A DNA stretch of 54,765 nt from RGIG4079 sp045531405. Its GTDB lineage: Bacteria; Bacteroidota; Bacteroidia; Bacteroidales; Muribaculaceae. Position numbers and translations under genes: made by a program. The stretch is from positions 1 through 54,765 of the forward strand of contig JAZSDX010000046.1 of NCBI GenBank assembly GCA_045531405.1. Reading direction: 5' to 3'. Shown here piece by piece: positions 36,700 through 46,201 of this stretch. The notes below the pieces were generated by a model. It saw only the letters and a list, made by a program, of their open reading frames with translations, made no database searches and had not been told where the DNA came from. Each line of letters begins with the position of its first letter. The first letter of the stretch is position 1.

Positions 36700-38490
36700 A
36701 TGTCAATTGATAACATTATATCACAAGCAGTAGCTAAAGCCGTAAAGGAACTTTATAACGTGGAGGTTGATGCATCTACTATTGTACCCCAAACCACTAA
36801 AAAAGAATTTGAAGGAAATCTCACTATTGTAGTATTTCCTTGGGTTAAGGTCGCTCGTAAAGCCCCCGAAGCCGTTGGAACTGAAATTGGTGAATGGTTG
36901 GTAAACAATGAACCATCAGTTAATCGCTTCAATGTAATAAAAGGATTCCTCAACATTGTAATCGAACCAACATTTTGGAATTCAGTTATTGCCAACATTG
37001 TAAATACGGAAAATTATGGTATCATCCCTGTTACCGACGAGAGCCAACTCGTGATGGTTGAATACTCTTCACCCAACACCAACAAACCTCTTCACCTCGG
37101 TCACGTGCGTAACAACCTTCTTGGTTTCAGTCTCTCTGAAATTCTCAAAGCTTGTGGCAACAAGGTGGTGAAAACAAATATCGTACACGACCGCGGTATC
37201 CACATCTGTAAATCAATGCTCGCTTGGCAAAAGTGGGGCGAAGGTCTCACTCCCGAAAAAGCCGAAAAGAAAGGTGACCACCTCATTGGCGACTTCTATG
37301 TATTGTTTGACAAACATTACAAAGCCGAAGTAAAAGAACTAATGGAATCTCAAAACCTTTCTCAAGAAGAAGCCGAAAAAGCATCACCTTTGATGCAAGA
37401 GGCTCGCGAAATGCTTCGTCGTTGGGAACAAAAAGACCCCGAAATTCGTTCTCTTTGGGAAATGATGAACTCTTGGGTATATGCGGGATTTGACGAAACA
37501 TACAAACGCATGGGTGTAGATTTCGACAAAATATATTATGAAAGCGACACCTACCTCGAAGGCAAAGACAAAGTACTCGAAGGTCTTGAAAAAGGCATTA
37601 TGTATCGCAAAGAGGACAACTCTGTGTGGGCTGATTTAACCAACGATGGTCTTGACCATAAACTTCTCCTCCGTAGCGATGGGACTTCGGTTTATATGAC
37701 ACAAGACATCGGTACGGCAAAACTACGCTATCAAGACTATCCTATTGATAAAATGATTTATGTTGTGGGTAACGAACAAAACTACCACTTCCAAGTATTG
37801 TCATTGCTTCTTGATAAACTCGGATTTAAGTGGGGTAAAGACCTCGTTCACTTCTCATATGGTATGGTCGAACTCCCTGAGGGTAAAATGAAAAGCCGTG
37901 AAGGGACAGTAGTTGATGCCGATGATCTTATGGACGAAATGGTTAATACTGCTCGTGAAGTATCTCGTGAACTTGGAAAACTCGACGACTGCACAGCCGA
38001 AGAAGCCGAGGCTATCACCGAAATGGTAGGTCTTGGTGCATTGAAATACTTCCTCTTGAAAGTTGACCCTCGCAAGAACATGACATTTAACCCCAAAGAA
38101 TCAATTGATTTCAACGGTAATACCGGTCCGTTTATTCAATACACTCACGCACGCATTCGCTCTGTGTTGCGTAAAGCTGCCGATGCCGGATTCTCTATTG
38201 GCGACTACTCAGCAGTTGAACCAAACGAAAAAGAAATTGCTCTTATACAACGTCTTGCCGATTTCCCTGCGGTGGTAAACGAAGCCGGTCGCAATTATAG
38301 TCCCGCTGTTATTGCCAACTATGTGTATGAACTCGTGAAAGAATATAACCAATTCTATCACGACTACTCTATTCTTCGTGAAGAAAATGAGGCTGTGCGC
38401 TCATTGCGTCTCACACTCTCTGACTGCTCTTCTCAAGTAATAAAAACAGGTATGAGCCTACTTGGCATTAACGTACCCGAACGCATGTAA
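36700..38490 (+). CDS. argS: arginyl-tRNA synthetase
   Basis: Charges tRNA-Arg. The 596-residue class I synthetase has the HIGH-type motif in PLHLGHVRNNLLG near residue 130 and the KMSK counterpart in GKMKSREGTVV near 397. It also has the N-terminal Arg-tRNA-binding domain (IISQAVAKAVKELYNVEV) and a C-terminal DALR anticodon domain. Codon use is biased as in pckA, indicating high expression. Length is normal. Confidence 0.97.
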   Translation: MSIDNIISQAVAKAVKELYNVEVDASTIVPQTTKKEFEGNLTIVVFPWVKVARKAPEAVGTEIGEWLVNNEPSVNRFNVIKGFLNIVIEPTFWNSVIANIVNTENYGIIPVTDESQLVMVEYSSPNTNKPLHLGHVRNNLLGFSLSEILKACGNKVVKTNIVHDRGIHICKSMLAWQKWGEGLTPEKAEKKGDHLIGDFYVLFDKHYKAEVKELMESQNLSQEEAEKASPLMQEAREMLRRWEQKDPEIRSLWEMMNSWVYAGFDETYKRMGVDFDKIYYESDTYLEGKDKVLEGLEKGIMYRKEDNSVWADLTNDGLDHKLLLRSDGTSVYMTQDIGTAKLRYQDYPIDKMIYVVGNEQNYHFQVLSLLLDKLGFKWGKDLVHFSYGMVELPEGKMKSREGTVVDADDLMDEMVNTAREVSRELGKLDDCTAEEAEAITEMVGLGALKYFLLKVDPRKNMTFNPKESIDFNGNTGPFIQYTHARIRSVLRKAADAGFSIGDYSAVEPNEKEIALIQRLADFPAVVNEAGRNYSPAVIANYVYELVKEYNQFYHDYSILREENEAVRSLRLTLSDCSSQVIKTGMSLLGINVPERM

Positions 38491-38525
38491 TCCTTTAAAA
38501 TTTATCATTATAAAATTCTAAAATT

Positions 38526-39236
38526 ATGGAATCAAATTATTATCAACCACAACAAATGTATCATTCGGAACAATCTATTGCTCAAACATTAAGCGCTGTT
38601 ATGAAGCAAGTATATATGAAAATGTTCCTTGCTTTACTCGTAACCGGGTTTGTTTCAATGTGGGCTGCAAGTAGCAAACTTTTCCTAACAACCATTTTCG
38701 CCAATTCATGGGGTATTTGGGTACTGATGGGTGTTGAGGTATTGCTTGTTATTGCAATTTCAGGAGCAATCAACAAACTCAGTTCGGCCATGGCAACCGC
38801 TCTTTTCTTCCTTTTTGCCATCGTCAACGGATTGAGCCTTGCACCTATATTCTTGGTTTATACCGGCGAATCTATAGCAAGCACATTCTTCATCACAGCA
38901 GGCACATTTGCGGCAATGAGCATCTATGGATATTTTACCTCTACCGACCTCTCTAAATTTGGGTCAATATTAATTATGGCTCTTATTGGTATTATTATTT
39001 GTACTATTGTGAACATCTTTGTTGCAAATTCAACACTTGATTGGATTATCTCAGGAGTAGGTGTACTAATCTTCATCGGTCTTACTGCTTGGGATACTCA
39101 AAAAATCAAACAAATGGCTCTCGATTCTCCCAATGCAACAAATGGCAAGTTGGCTACTATTGGTGCATTAAGTCTATATCTCGACTTTATCAACTTATTT
39201 ATCTACTTATTGAGATTCCTTGGCGATCGCCGATAA
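38526..39236 (+). CDS. Bax inhibitor-1/YccA family membrane protein
   Basis: A 236-residue protein with seven predicted membrane spans, typical of the BI-1 (TMBIM) family, whose bacterial members include YccA and YbhL. The C-terminal GLTAWDTQKIKQM and the last span LSLYLDFINLFIYLLRFLG with embedded aspartate are signatures. In E. coli YccA modulates FtsH; other members leak calcium. The role here is unknown. It lies 35 bases after argS. Confidence 0.9.
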   Translation: MESNYYQPQQMYHSEQSIAQTLSAVMKQVYMKMFLALLVTGFVSMWAASSKLFLTTIFANSWGIWVLMGVEVLLVIAISGAINKLSSAMATALFFLFAIVNGLSLAPIFLVYTGESIASTFFITAGTFAAMSIYGYFTSTDLSKFGSILIMALIGIIICTIVNIFVANSTLDWIISGVGVLIFIGLTAWDTQKIKQMALDSPNATNGKLATIGALSLYLDFINLFIYLLRFLGDRR

Positions 39237-39260
39237 TAATCTTAAACAACATTAATATTG

Positions 39261-39290
39261 AAACCCGGCTTGACTATTGGCCGGGTTTTT
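39261..39290 (+). terminator. terminator after the Bax-inhibitor-1 gene
   Basis: aaacccggc at 39261-39269 pairs with gccgggttt at 39280-39288 and runs into a T tract. Its 3' end is only ten bases from the MATE start, which supports using the ATG at 39300 rather than the upstream TTG. Confidence 0.8.
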
Positions 39291-39299
39291 AATAACAAA

Positions 39300-40637
39300 A
39301 TGAACAATTTTTGGCAAAAATATAAAGCAAACTATCGAGCAATCATCGCTCTCGGAATACCTATTTTGATAGGGCAATTAGGCACTATCGTTGTGGGATT
39401 TGCCGATACTATCATGGTAGGACGATATTCTACCGAAGCTTTAGCTTCTGCTTCTTTTGTCAATAACCTTTTTTATACTGCAAATTTCGCTTGCATGGGT
39501 TTCTCCTACGGACTCACTCCTATTATTGGTGCATTATTTTCTCGTGGAGATAAAAATGCAATAGGAAGCATTATGCGCAATGGGGTATTACTTAATCTTA
39601 TATTCTCGGCATTGGTTACCGGCATTATGCTCATTTTTTATGTAAATGTTGATAATATGGGACAACCCGAAGAACTTATTCATCTCATTCGCCCCTATTT
39701 CCTTTTATTCCTTTCGGGATTGATTCCCGTTGCAATTTTTAACGCATTTGCACAATGGTCCTATGGCATAGGTAATTCACAAATGCCCATGTGGATTATC
39801 CTCATATCAAATGTGGTAAATATCGTTGGCAATTGGATATTAATATACGGAAATTGGGGATTCCCCGAAATGGGACTTACCGGTGCCGGATTAAGCACTC
39901 TTATTGCCCGAATAATTTGTCCTATCGCAATTATATCAATATTTTTTTGCGCAAAAAAATATCGCGAATATCGCGACGGATTTATCCAAAAACGATTGGA
40001 ATTTGGCAAACTAAAACACATTACCCTTACATCTCTTCCAATTGCATTGCAATTCTCTCTTGAATCGGGTTCTTTTGCTTTCGCTGCAGTGGTTGCAGGG
40101 TGGTTGGGTGCTATCGAACTTGCATCCTATCAAATCATAGTAATTATTGGTACACTCGGTTTTTGCATATACTATAGTTTGGGAGCAAGCGTATCGGTAT
40201 TAGTGGCAAACGCTGCCGGACTTAATGACAAAAAAGAGATGAGACACGTCGCATTTGCCGGATACCACATCATGCTCACACTCGCCATAATATCATCTCT
40301 CACTTTCATTCTATTTGGGTGTGATCTCATGCAAGCCTTTACCGACGATGCCTCAGTCATTGCCGTAGCATCTACATTAATTGTTCCACTTGTGCTATAC
40401 CAACTTGGCGATGCCACACAAATAAACTTTGCCAATGCTCTCCGAGGCACATCTAATGTCATGCCAATGCTATGGATAGCACTTGTGTGCTACATAATCG
40501 TAGGCATTCCGGCAACCTATCTCATTGCCATCACCGCATCAATGGGCATATATGGTATTATTTTAAGTTTCTCAATTCCTCTCTTCCTTGCGGCAGCTCT
40601 ATTCCTATACTTCTTCATGAAAACTACACGAAGGTAA
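39300..40637 (+). CDS. MATE family efflux transporter
   Basis: A 445-residue membrane protein with about 12 spans in two similar halves. The start is ALGIPILIGQLGTIVVGFADTIMVGRYS and the mid-protein block is LPIALQFSLESGSF. It belongs to the MATE/NorM branch, which exports cationic drugs or metabolites using sodium or protons. Substrate unknown. I chose the ATG at 39300; an in-frame TTG at 39258 would start upstream of the terminator hairpin. Confidence 0.92.
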   Translation: MNNFWQKYKANYRAIIALGIPILIGQLGTIVVGFADTIMVGRYSTEALASASFVNNLFYTANFACMGFSYGLTPIIGALFSRGDKNAIGSIMRNGVLLNLIFSALVTGIMLIFYVNVDNMGQPEELIHLIRPYFLLFLSGLIPVAIFNAFAQWSYGIGNSQMPMWIILISNVVNIVGNWILIYGNWGFPEMGLTGAGLSTLIARIICPIAIISIFFCAKKYREYRDGFIQKRLEFGKLKHITLTSLPIALQFSLESGSFAFAAVVAGWLGAIELASYQIIVIIGTLGFCIYYSLGASVSVLVANAAGLNDKKEMRHVAFAGYHIMLTLAIISSLTFILFGCDLMQAFTDDASVIAVASTLIVPLVLYQLGDATQINFANALRGTSNVMPMLWIALVCYIIVGIPATYLIAITASMGIYGIILSFSIPLFLAAALFLYFFMKTTRR

Positions 40638-40754
40638 CATTCCTCTTTTTACCACAAGCGAGTAATCCTCAACCAGTTGCTCTTTTTTTGTGTGTTTTTA
40701 GGGTGTTTAACTTAATTATGCAATATAAATTATGTAGTATGAATTAAAATTGAT

Positions 40755-40762
40755 TACCTTTG
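40755..40762 (+). promoter_or_regulatory. -7 box for the FKBP gene cluster
   Basis: TACCTTTG 42 bases before the first FKBP gene. The next two FKBP genes follow at 3 and 36 bases with no obvious promoter. Confidence 0.5.
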
Positions 40763-40804
40763 CACGTTGAAAATATTAATAACATCTCGTAAAATAAGAT
40801 AATT

Positions 40805-41425
40805 ATGACTGAATTAGAAAAATTAAGCTATGCCCTTGGTTTGAGCATGGGTAACAACTTCAAATCATCAGGTGTAGAAGAATTGAATATTAAAGAATTT
40901 GCCGAAGGCGTTGCAGCTGTATTTGAAGGCGCAAAACCTAAAATGAGCTACGATGAAGCAAAAGAAGAGATTCGTGATTTCTTCATGGCTCTCGAACAAA
41001 AGCAAAATGAAGCTGCAGCAAAGATGGGCGAAGTAAACAAAGCTGCCGGCAAAGCGTTCCTCGCTGAAAATGCTAAACGCCCCGAAGTAAAAACCACAGA
41101 AAGCGGTCTTCAATATGAAGTTATCACAGAAGGTAATGGAGACAAGCCTGCTGTAAGCGATACTGTTGTTGTTCACTATACCGGTACACTTATTGATGGG
41201 ACAGTATTTGACAGTTCAGTAGAACGTGGCACACCGGCTACTTTTGGCGTAACACAAGTAATCCCCGGTTGGATTGAAGCTCTCCAAATGATGCCAGTAG
41301 GTGCAAAATGGCGCCTTTATATCCCTTCTGACCTCGCTTACGGTCCTCGTGGTGCCGGTGGTGCTATAGGTCCTAACTCAACATTGATTTTCGACGTTGA
41401 ATTACTTCAAATCGCAGGTAAATAA
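40805..41425 (+). CDS. FKBP-type peptidyl-prolyl isomerase, first of three, no signal peptide
   Basis: A 206-residue protein. Residues 1-85 form the helical dimerisation region of Mip/FkpA-type isomerases (LSYALGLSMGNNFKSSG), and about 100-206 form the FKBP domain. The active-site pattern is there: VVHYTGTLIDGTVFDSS, VIPGWIEALQMMPVGAKWRLYIPS and LAYGPRGAGG. It lacks a signal peptide or lipobox, so it should be cytoplasmic, unlike its two neighbours. Codon use suggests good expression. Confidence 0.92.
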   Translation: MTELEKLSYALGLSMGNNFKSSGVEELNIKEFAEGVAAVFEGAKPKMSYDEAKEEIRDFFMALEQKQNEAAAKMGEVNKAAGKAFLAENAKRPEVKTTESGLQYEVITEGNGDKPAVSDTVVVHYTGTLIDGTVFDSSVERGTPATFGVTQVIPGWIEALQMMPVGAKWRLYIPSDLAYGPRGAGGAIGPNSTLIFDVELLQIAGK

Positions 41426-41428
41426 TCG

Positions 41429-42241
41429 ATGAAAATAAAAGCATCAATCGTTTCATTGCTTCTTATCTTTGTATCATTGGCAACATTGGCACAAGATAAA
41501 GGGACAGAGCAAGCCGTAGATTCGCTCGACATTGCCCTCGGGATATTGTGGAATGATCAATTTGTTGAATACCACCAAAACAATCCACAAAAGGTAGATT
41601 CACTCTTTGCAGGCATGAGAGATGGTATCAAAATATTTAATTCCTCTTCGATTTATGATTTAGGAATATTTCAAGGTATTCTTATCATGATGCGCTCTAA
41701 TGATATGCTAAAAGAAGGCATATTTATAAAACCTGAACGCATTGTTAATACTCTTAACGATTTGGCTCTTGGAAAATCGGTAGGTATGGATCGAGCCGGG
41801 GCTGAAAAATATCTTAATGATTTCTTCAATCCTAAAAATGGAACTCCCGATACTGTAAGTGTCGAGTCTCAAGAAATATTTCTTAATGAACAATTGAATC
41901 GTTCGGGTGTTACTAAAACCAAATCGGGACTTCTTTTTGAGGTAATTAAAGATGGTTATGGAGCGACCCCTAAATCGGGCGACAAAGTGATAGTAAAATA
42001 CACCGGACGTCTTGCCGATGGGACAATCTTTGATCAAACAGGAGAAGAAACTGCCACTTTTGATGTTGATCACCTCGTTCCTGGATTTTCCGAAGGACTC
42101 AAAATGATGAAAGCCGGTGGCACATATCGCATGTTTATCCCCGCTAGTTTGGGTTATGGGTCACAAAACATCCAAGGTGTGATTCCCGGGAACTCAGCTT
42201 TAGACTTTACCGTAGAATTGATTAATGTTATAATAGAATAA
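41429..42241 (+). CDS. FKBP-type peptidyl-prolyl isomerase, second of three, exported
   Basis: A 270-residue protein with a signal peptide at 1-21 (cleavage likely after LATLA). A divergent helical N-domain follows, then a C-terminal FKBP domain from about 165 (KVIVKYTGRLADGTIFDQT, LVPGFSEGLKMMKAGGTYRMFIPA, LGYGSQNIQG). It is expected in the periplasm. It starts three bases after the stop of the first FKBP gene, so translation is probably coupled. Confidence 0.9.
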   Translation: MKIKASIVSLLLIFVSLATLAQDKGTEQAVDSLDIALGILWNDQFVEYHQNNPQKVDSLFAGMRDGIKIFNSSSIYDLGIFQGILIMMRSNDMLKEGIFIKPERIVNTLNDLALGKSVGMDRAGAEKYLNDFFNPKNGTPDTVSVESQEIFLNEQLNRSGVTKTKSGLLFEVIKDGYGATPKSGDKVIVKYTGRLADGTIFDQTGEETATFDVDHLVPGFSEGLKMMKAGGTYRMFIPASLGYGSQNIQGVIPGNSALDFTVELINVIIE

Positions 42242-42277
42242 TAAAAATTAAACAATAAACTAACAACAATTTTAATT

Positions 42278-43180
42278 ATGAAAAAAATTATTTTAGGAAT
42301 AGGTGCTATGGCACTTATGTTCACAACAAGCTGTTGTGGAGGTAGCCAATGTGGCAACTCTGCAAATGATTCAAGTGTTATCAACAACGATTCTTTAGCT
42401 ATTGCCATGGCGGCAAACTTGGGTTGCGGTGTTGCAAATCAAATTAACACCATTACTGATAGCGCTTATAAAGCAAAATTATCAAAAGAAGATATCATTG
42501 AAGGTTTAGAATATATTCTTTCAATAGACACAGCCAAAGTTGGCCAAACTGCCGGTATATCTATGGGATTGCAACTCGCCGGACAAATCCAATATATGGA
42601 AAAAATGGGTGCTAAAATTGACAGAAAACTTGTTGTTGAAGAATTCAAAAAAGCACTCATGCAAGATTCTGTTTCAATGGATGTTCTTAACGAGTATAAT
42701 ACAATCATTAACACTATGATTGGAGCCCTTCAAGCAGAACAACAACGTAAACAAATGGAAGCATTGGAACAAACTCCCGAAGCAATCCAAGGTACTAAAA
42801 CAGGTGAAGCATTTATCAACAACAAAAAACAAGAAGATCCCGAAATCAAAACTACTGCATCAGGTCTTTCTTACAAAATCATCAACGAAGGTGAAGGCGA
42901 AAAAGCAACCGATGAAGACTTTGTAAAAGTTATCTATGTAGGTAAGCTCATCAACGACACTGTTTTTGATGATTCAAAAGGCGAAGCTCGCGAATTTCCA
43001 GTAAGAGGCGTTGTCCCTGGTTTTGCCGAAGGTCTAAAACTTCTTGGTAAAGGAGGTAAAGCGATTCTCTATATCCCCGGTAAGCTTGGATATGGTGTAC
43101 AAGGTCAACCTGCTGCCGGTATTGGTCGCAACCAAACTCTTGTTTTTGAAGTTGAAGTAACCGAAATCAACAAGCACTAA
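42278..43180 (+). CDS. FKBP-type peptidyl-prolyl isomerase, third of three, lipoprotein
   Basis: A 300-residue protein with a lipoprotein signal: the N-terminus KKIILGIGAMALMFTTSC ends at a cysteine pair at 19-20, so it should be lipid-anchored. A helical domain (about 40-170) precedes the FKBP domain (FVKVIYVGKLINDTVFDDS, VVPGFAEGLKLLGKGGKAILYIPG, LGYGVQGQPAAG). The domain order matches FkpA/Mip. It ends the three-gene cluster and is followed by two hairpins. Confidence 0.9.
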   Translation: MKKIILGIGAMALMFTTSCCGGSQCGNSANDSSVINNDSLAIAMAANLGCGVANQINTITDSAYKAKLSKEDIIEGLEYILSIDTAKVGQTAGISMGLQLAGQIQYMEKMGAKIDRKLVVEEFKKALMQDSVSMDVLNEYNTIINTMIGALQAEQQRKQMEALEQTPEAIQGTKTGEAFINNKKQEDPEIKTTASGLSYKIINEGEGEKATDEDFVKVIYVGKLINDTVFDDSKGEAREFPVRGVVPGFAEGLKLLGKGGKAILYIPGKLGYGVQGQPAAGIGRNQTLVFEVEVTEINKH

Positions 43181-43213
43181 GACTTTCAAGTCAAAGTTTT
43201 CAAGTAATAAATT

Positions 43214-43255
43214 TAATGCTAATAAACCTCTTGTTCAGTTGATTTATTAGCATTA
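43214..43255 (+). terminator. hairpin after the FKBP cluster
   Basis: A perfect 13-bp stem (taatgctaataaa at 43214-43226 with its complement at 43243-43255) has a 16-base loop and no T run. It may act with the hairpin at 43260-43310. Confidence 0.5.
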
Positions 43256-43259
43256 TAAC

Positions 43260-43310
43260 AGAAAAATGAACATTTTTAATAGCAAAATGTTCATTTTTCT
43301 ATTTTTTTTT
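43260..43310 (+). terminator. 17-bp hairpin with T tract before the Lrp gene
   Basis: agaaaaatgaacatttt at 43260-43276 pairs exactly with 43284-43300 around a 7-base loop, followed by a nine-T run. It looks like the FKBP-cluster terminator. Because it abuts the Lrp-type gene's promoter, it could also be an operator. Confidence 0.65.
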
Positions 43311-43311
43311 A

Positions 43312-43319
43312 TAATTTTG
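43312..43319 (+). promoter_or_regulatory. -7 box for the Lrp/AsnC gene
   Basis: TAATTTTG 27 bases before the start codon, immediately after the T tract of the 43260-43310 hairpin. Confidence 0.45.
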
Positions 43320-43346
43320 TCATGTAATTCTTTACTTTAATAACCC

Positions 43347-43808
43347 ATGGAAAAAATTGACAATCTTGATAGAAAGATACTTGAAATCGTAATGCGTAAT
43401 GCTCGCATAGCCTCAAAAGATGTTGCCACTGAATGTGGTGTGTCTCGAGCTGCCATACATCAACGCATTCAACGAATGATTGACCTTAATGTTATTACCG
43501 GTTCGGGATATCATGTTAACCCTAAAATTCTTGGATATCGCACTTGTACATATATTGGTGTTAACCTTGAACGTGGGGCTATGTATCGTGATGTTATTCC
43601 CGAGCTTGAAAAAATCCCCGAAATTGTTGAATGTCATTTCACAACAGGACCTTACACTATGCTCATTAAACTTTATGCGCGCGACAACGAGCATTTAATG
43701 GAATTACTAAATAATAAGATACAAATGATTCATGGTGTCACCGGCACCGAAACTCTTATTTCGCTCGACCATAGTATCGACCGTGAAATCCCCATTAATT
43801 ATAAATAA
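43347..43808 (+). CDS. Lrp/AsnC family transcriptional regulator
   Basis: A 153-residue regulator. The N-terminal helix-turn-helix is at about 5-50 (IDNLDRKILEIVMRNARIAS, then DVATECGVSRAAIHQRIQRM). The ligand-sensing RAM domain is at about 65-145 (GYRTCTYIGVNL, CHFTTGPYTMLIKLYARD). Such proteins form octamers and respond to amino acids. Neighbouring dapB (lysine synthesis) is a possible target but that is a guess. A long palindrome just upstream could be its operator. Confidence 0.92.
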   Translation: MEKIDNLDRKILEIVMRNARIASKDVATECGVSRAAIHQRIQRMIDLNVITGSGYHVNPKILGYRTCTYIGVNLERGAMYRDVIPELEKIPEIVECHFTTGPYTMLIKLYARDNEHLMELLNNKIQMIHGVTGTETLISLDHSIDREIPINYK

Positions 43809-43833
43809 CGAAAAAACAACAACATATTTCATG

Positions 43834-43866
43834 TAAAAGCCAATGAAAATATTGGCTTTTATTTTT
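43834..43866 (+). terminator. terminator after the Lrp/AsnC gene
   Basis: taaaagccaat at 43834-43844 pairs with attggctttta at 43851-43861, followed by TTTTT. Confidence 0.8.
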
Positions 43867-43937
43867 CTTTTCCACCTAAAAATATCAAAATTGGGGTGTT
43901 TTAGTGTGTTTTATGCTTTATATTCGTTTTGTTTGCG

Positions 43938-43945
43938 TAAATTTG
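43938..43945 (+). promoter_or_regulatory. -7 box for dapB
   Basis: TAAATTTG 54 bases before the dapB start. A TTATG at 43911-43915 is only a loose -33 candidate. Confidence 0.4.
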
Positions 43946-43999
43946 TAAAAATTTATCGTTAATTGCAATCACTATGTGATTGAATTTGTTTTATAATCA

Positions 44000-44749
44000 A
44001 TGAAAATAGCATTAATAGGATATGGAAAGATGGGCAAGACGATTGAACGCATTGCCCTCAGCCGTGGACACGAGATTGTGTCAATTATTGATATTGACAA
44101 CCTTCAAGATTTTGATAGCGATGCTTTTCGCAGCGCTGATGTTGCAATAGAATTTACCACTCCGGCTACAGCTGTTGATAATTATTACAAAGCTTTTGCT
44201 CAAGGCGTTTCGGTTGTTTCGGGAAGTACCGGTTGGACTACTCGCATGCCCGAAATCAAAGCTCTTTGCAATGAAGGCAAAGCAACTTTCTTTTGGACGT
44301 CAAACTATAGCCTTGGAGTAAATCTTTTCTTTGCGCTCAACAAATATCTCGGTCAGTTGATGGACAATTTTAATGACTACACTCCTTCTATGAAGGAAAT
44401 TCATCATATCCACAAACTTGACCACCCAAGTGGCACTGCAATCACTCTTGCCGAAGGATTGATTGAAAAAGTAGGGCGCATTGATAGTTGGACTGAAGAT
44501 GAAAATGCTCCCACATCATCTCTCCCTATCTATCACGAGCGAGAAGGTGAAGTGCCCGGCACACACATCATTTCGTGGGACTCGGAGGTCGATACCATCA
44601 CCATTGAACATAAGGCAAAAAGTCGCGAAGGTTTTGCTCTTGGCGCAGTAATTGCAGCCGAGTGGGTAAATGGTCGCAAAGGATTCCTCACAATGGATCA
44701 ACTTATGCACGGTTTAATAAAAAATTCTCATCTTCTTGATATTAAATAA
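44000..44749 (+). CDS. dapB: 4-hydroxy-tetrahydrodipicolinate reductase
   Basis: Reduces 4-hydroxy-tetrahydrodipicolinate with NAD(P)H in the lysine/meso-diaminopimelate pathway and feeds peptidoglycan. The 249-residue protein has the dinucleotide loop GYGKMG at 7-12, EFTTPAT, SGSTGW and the catalytic EIHHIHKLDHPSGTA. It is followed after six bases by lepB, so they likely form an operon that continues to the WbqC-like gene. Confidence 0.96.
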   Translation: MKIALIGYGKMGKTIERIALSRGHEIVSIIDIDNLQDFDSDAFRSADVAIEFTTPATAVDNYYKAFAQGVSVVSGSTGWTTRMPEIKALCNEGKATFFWTSNYSLGVNLFFALNKYLGQLMDNFNDYTPSMKEIHHIHKLDHPSGTAITLAEGLIEKVGRIDSWTEDENAPTSSLPIYHEREGEVPGTHIISWDSEVDTITIEHKAKSREGFALGAVIAAEWVNGRKGFLTMDQLMHGLIKNSHLLDIK

Positions 44750-44755
44750 GTAAAT

Positions 44756-46201
44756 ATGAATAGCAAATCAATACTTGAACAGATAAAAAAACGAGTAAAA
44801 GAAACAAAAGTAACTCGTTGGATTAGATTTGGACTTGTAGCCATTCTATTCTTTGCTTGGGTTGCATGGATGGGAGATTGGTGGTTATCAATCTTCATCT
44901 TCCTCCTTTTTGACATATACATTACCGGTTTCATCCCCTTTGATTGGTGGAAAAATAGCAAAAACAAAGTAGTAAGAACCATTATGAGCTGGGTTGATGC
45001 CATCGTGTATGCTCTTATTCTTGTTTATTTTGTATTTAGTTTTGTAGGACAAAACTATCAAATACCCTCGTCATCTCTCGAAAAAACTTTATTGACCGGT
45101 GACTATCTATGGGTAAACAAAATGGTATATGGTCCTCGTGTACCGATGACTCCTATTCATTTCCCATTAGTACACAACACACTCCCTATTATCAATACAA
45201 AGAGTTATCTCGATCATCCAAGCATTGAATATCGACGATTGAAAGGTCTTCGCAATGTGGAACTTGGAGATATCGTAGTGTTTAATTTCCCAGCCGGTGA
45301 CACAGTGCCTTTGTTTGTACAAAATCCCGACTATTATACACTTGTAAAAATGTTGGGTAGGGATGTTATTGTAAACGATAAATCTCAGTTTGGCGAAATT
45401 GTTTATCGTCCTGTAGATCGCCGAGAAAACTATGTGAAACGATGTGTAGGACTTCCCGGGCAGAAATTCCAAATTAAAAATGGGGTTATTTATATCAATG
45501 GCGAAGCTCAAAAACAGCCCGAAAATGTGCAATTTAACTATATCGTGCAAACCAAAACCCCTATCACAGATGTCGAATGGGATGAACTTGGAATTGCAGT
45601 AGAAGATCGTGTCATTGCCGATATTAGTTATCCCGATGTGAAAAATGGCCTCTTTGCGTCAGGCTTCAATGTTAATGCCCCAATTTACATGCCACCTCTC
45701 ACAAATGAGATGGTAACCAAACTACAAAACAATAGCAATGTTGAAAAAATAGAAAAATTAGGAGAATCAGCTATTGGCAGGGTTGAATATTTATTCCCCG
45801 ATGTAGTTTCAGAAAATTGGACAAGCTATAATTACGGAGGAGAAGAAGGTCTGATTATCCCTAAAAAAGGAATGACTATTGATCTAACAGAAGATAATTG
45901 GTATCGATATCATCGTTGTATTCGCAACTACGAACACAACTACGATGCATATCTAAAAGATGGCAAAGTGTATATCGGAGGCAATCCTGCCGACAAATAT
46001 ACTTTCAAAATGGACTACTACTTTATGATGGGGGACAATCGCGACAATTCGCTTGATTCACGTTTCTGGGGTTTTGTGCCCGAAGACCACATTATTGGTA
46101 CACCTATGCTTATCCTCATTTCGTTTGACAAAGATAAAAACCTATTTAACGGAGGCATACGCTGGAATCGAATCTTCAAAGATGCCAACCCCGATAAATA
46201 A
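44756..46201 (+). CDS. lepB: signal peptidase I, Bacteroidota long form
   Basis: Cleaves signal peptides of exported proteins at the inner membrane. The 481-residue enzyme has hydrophobic spans at about 21-61 and 80-102. The nucleophile serine lies in QIPSSSLEKTLLTGD and the general-base lysine in ENYVKRCVGLPGQ. The closing box is MGDNRDNSLDSRFWGFVP. It is much longer than E. coli LepB (324) because of an insertion between the lysine box and the GDN box, roughly residues 260-400, which is typical of this phylum. The stop is adjacent to the next ATG. Confidence 0.95.
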   Translation: MNSKSILEQIKKRVKETKVTRWIRFGLVAILFFAWVAWMGDWWLSIFIFLLFDIYITGFIPFDWWKNSKNKVVRTIMSWVDAIVYALILVYFVFSFVGQNYQIPSSSLEKTLLTGDYLWVNKMVYGPRVPMTPIHFPLVHNTLPIINTKSYLDHPSIEYRRLKGLRNVELGDIVVFNFPAGDTVPLFVQNPDYYTLVKMLGRDVIVNDKSQFGEIVYRPVDRRENYVKRCVGLPGQKFQIKNGVIYINGEAQKQPENVQFNYIVQTKTPITDVEWDELGIAVEDRVIADISYPDVKNGLFASGFNVNAPIYMPPLTNEMVTKLQNNSNVEKIEKLGESAIGRVEYLFPDVVSENWTSYNYGGEEGLIIPKKGMTIDLTEDNWYRYHRCIRNYEHNYDAYLKDGKVYIGGNPADKYTFKMDYYFMMGDNRDNSLDSRFWGFVPEDHIIGTPMLILISFDKDKNLFNGGIRWNRIFKDANPDK

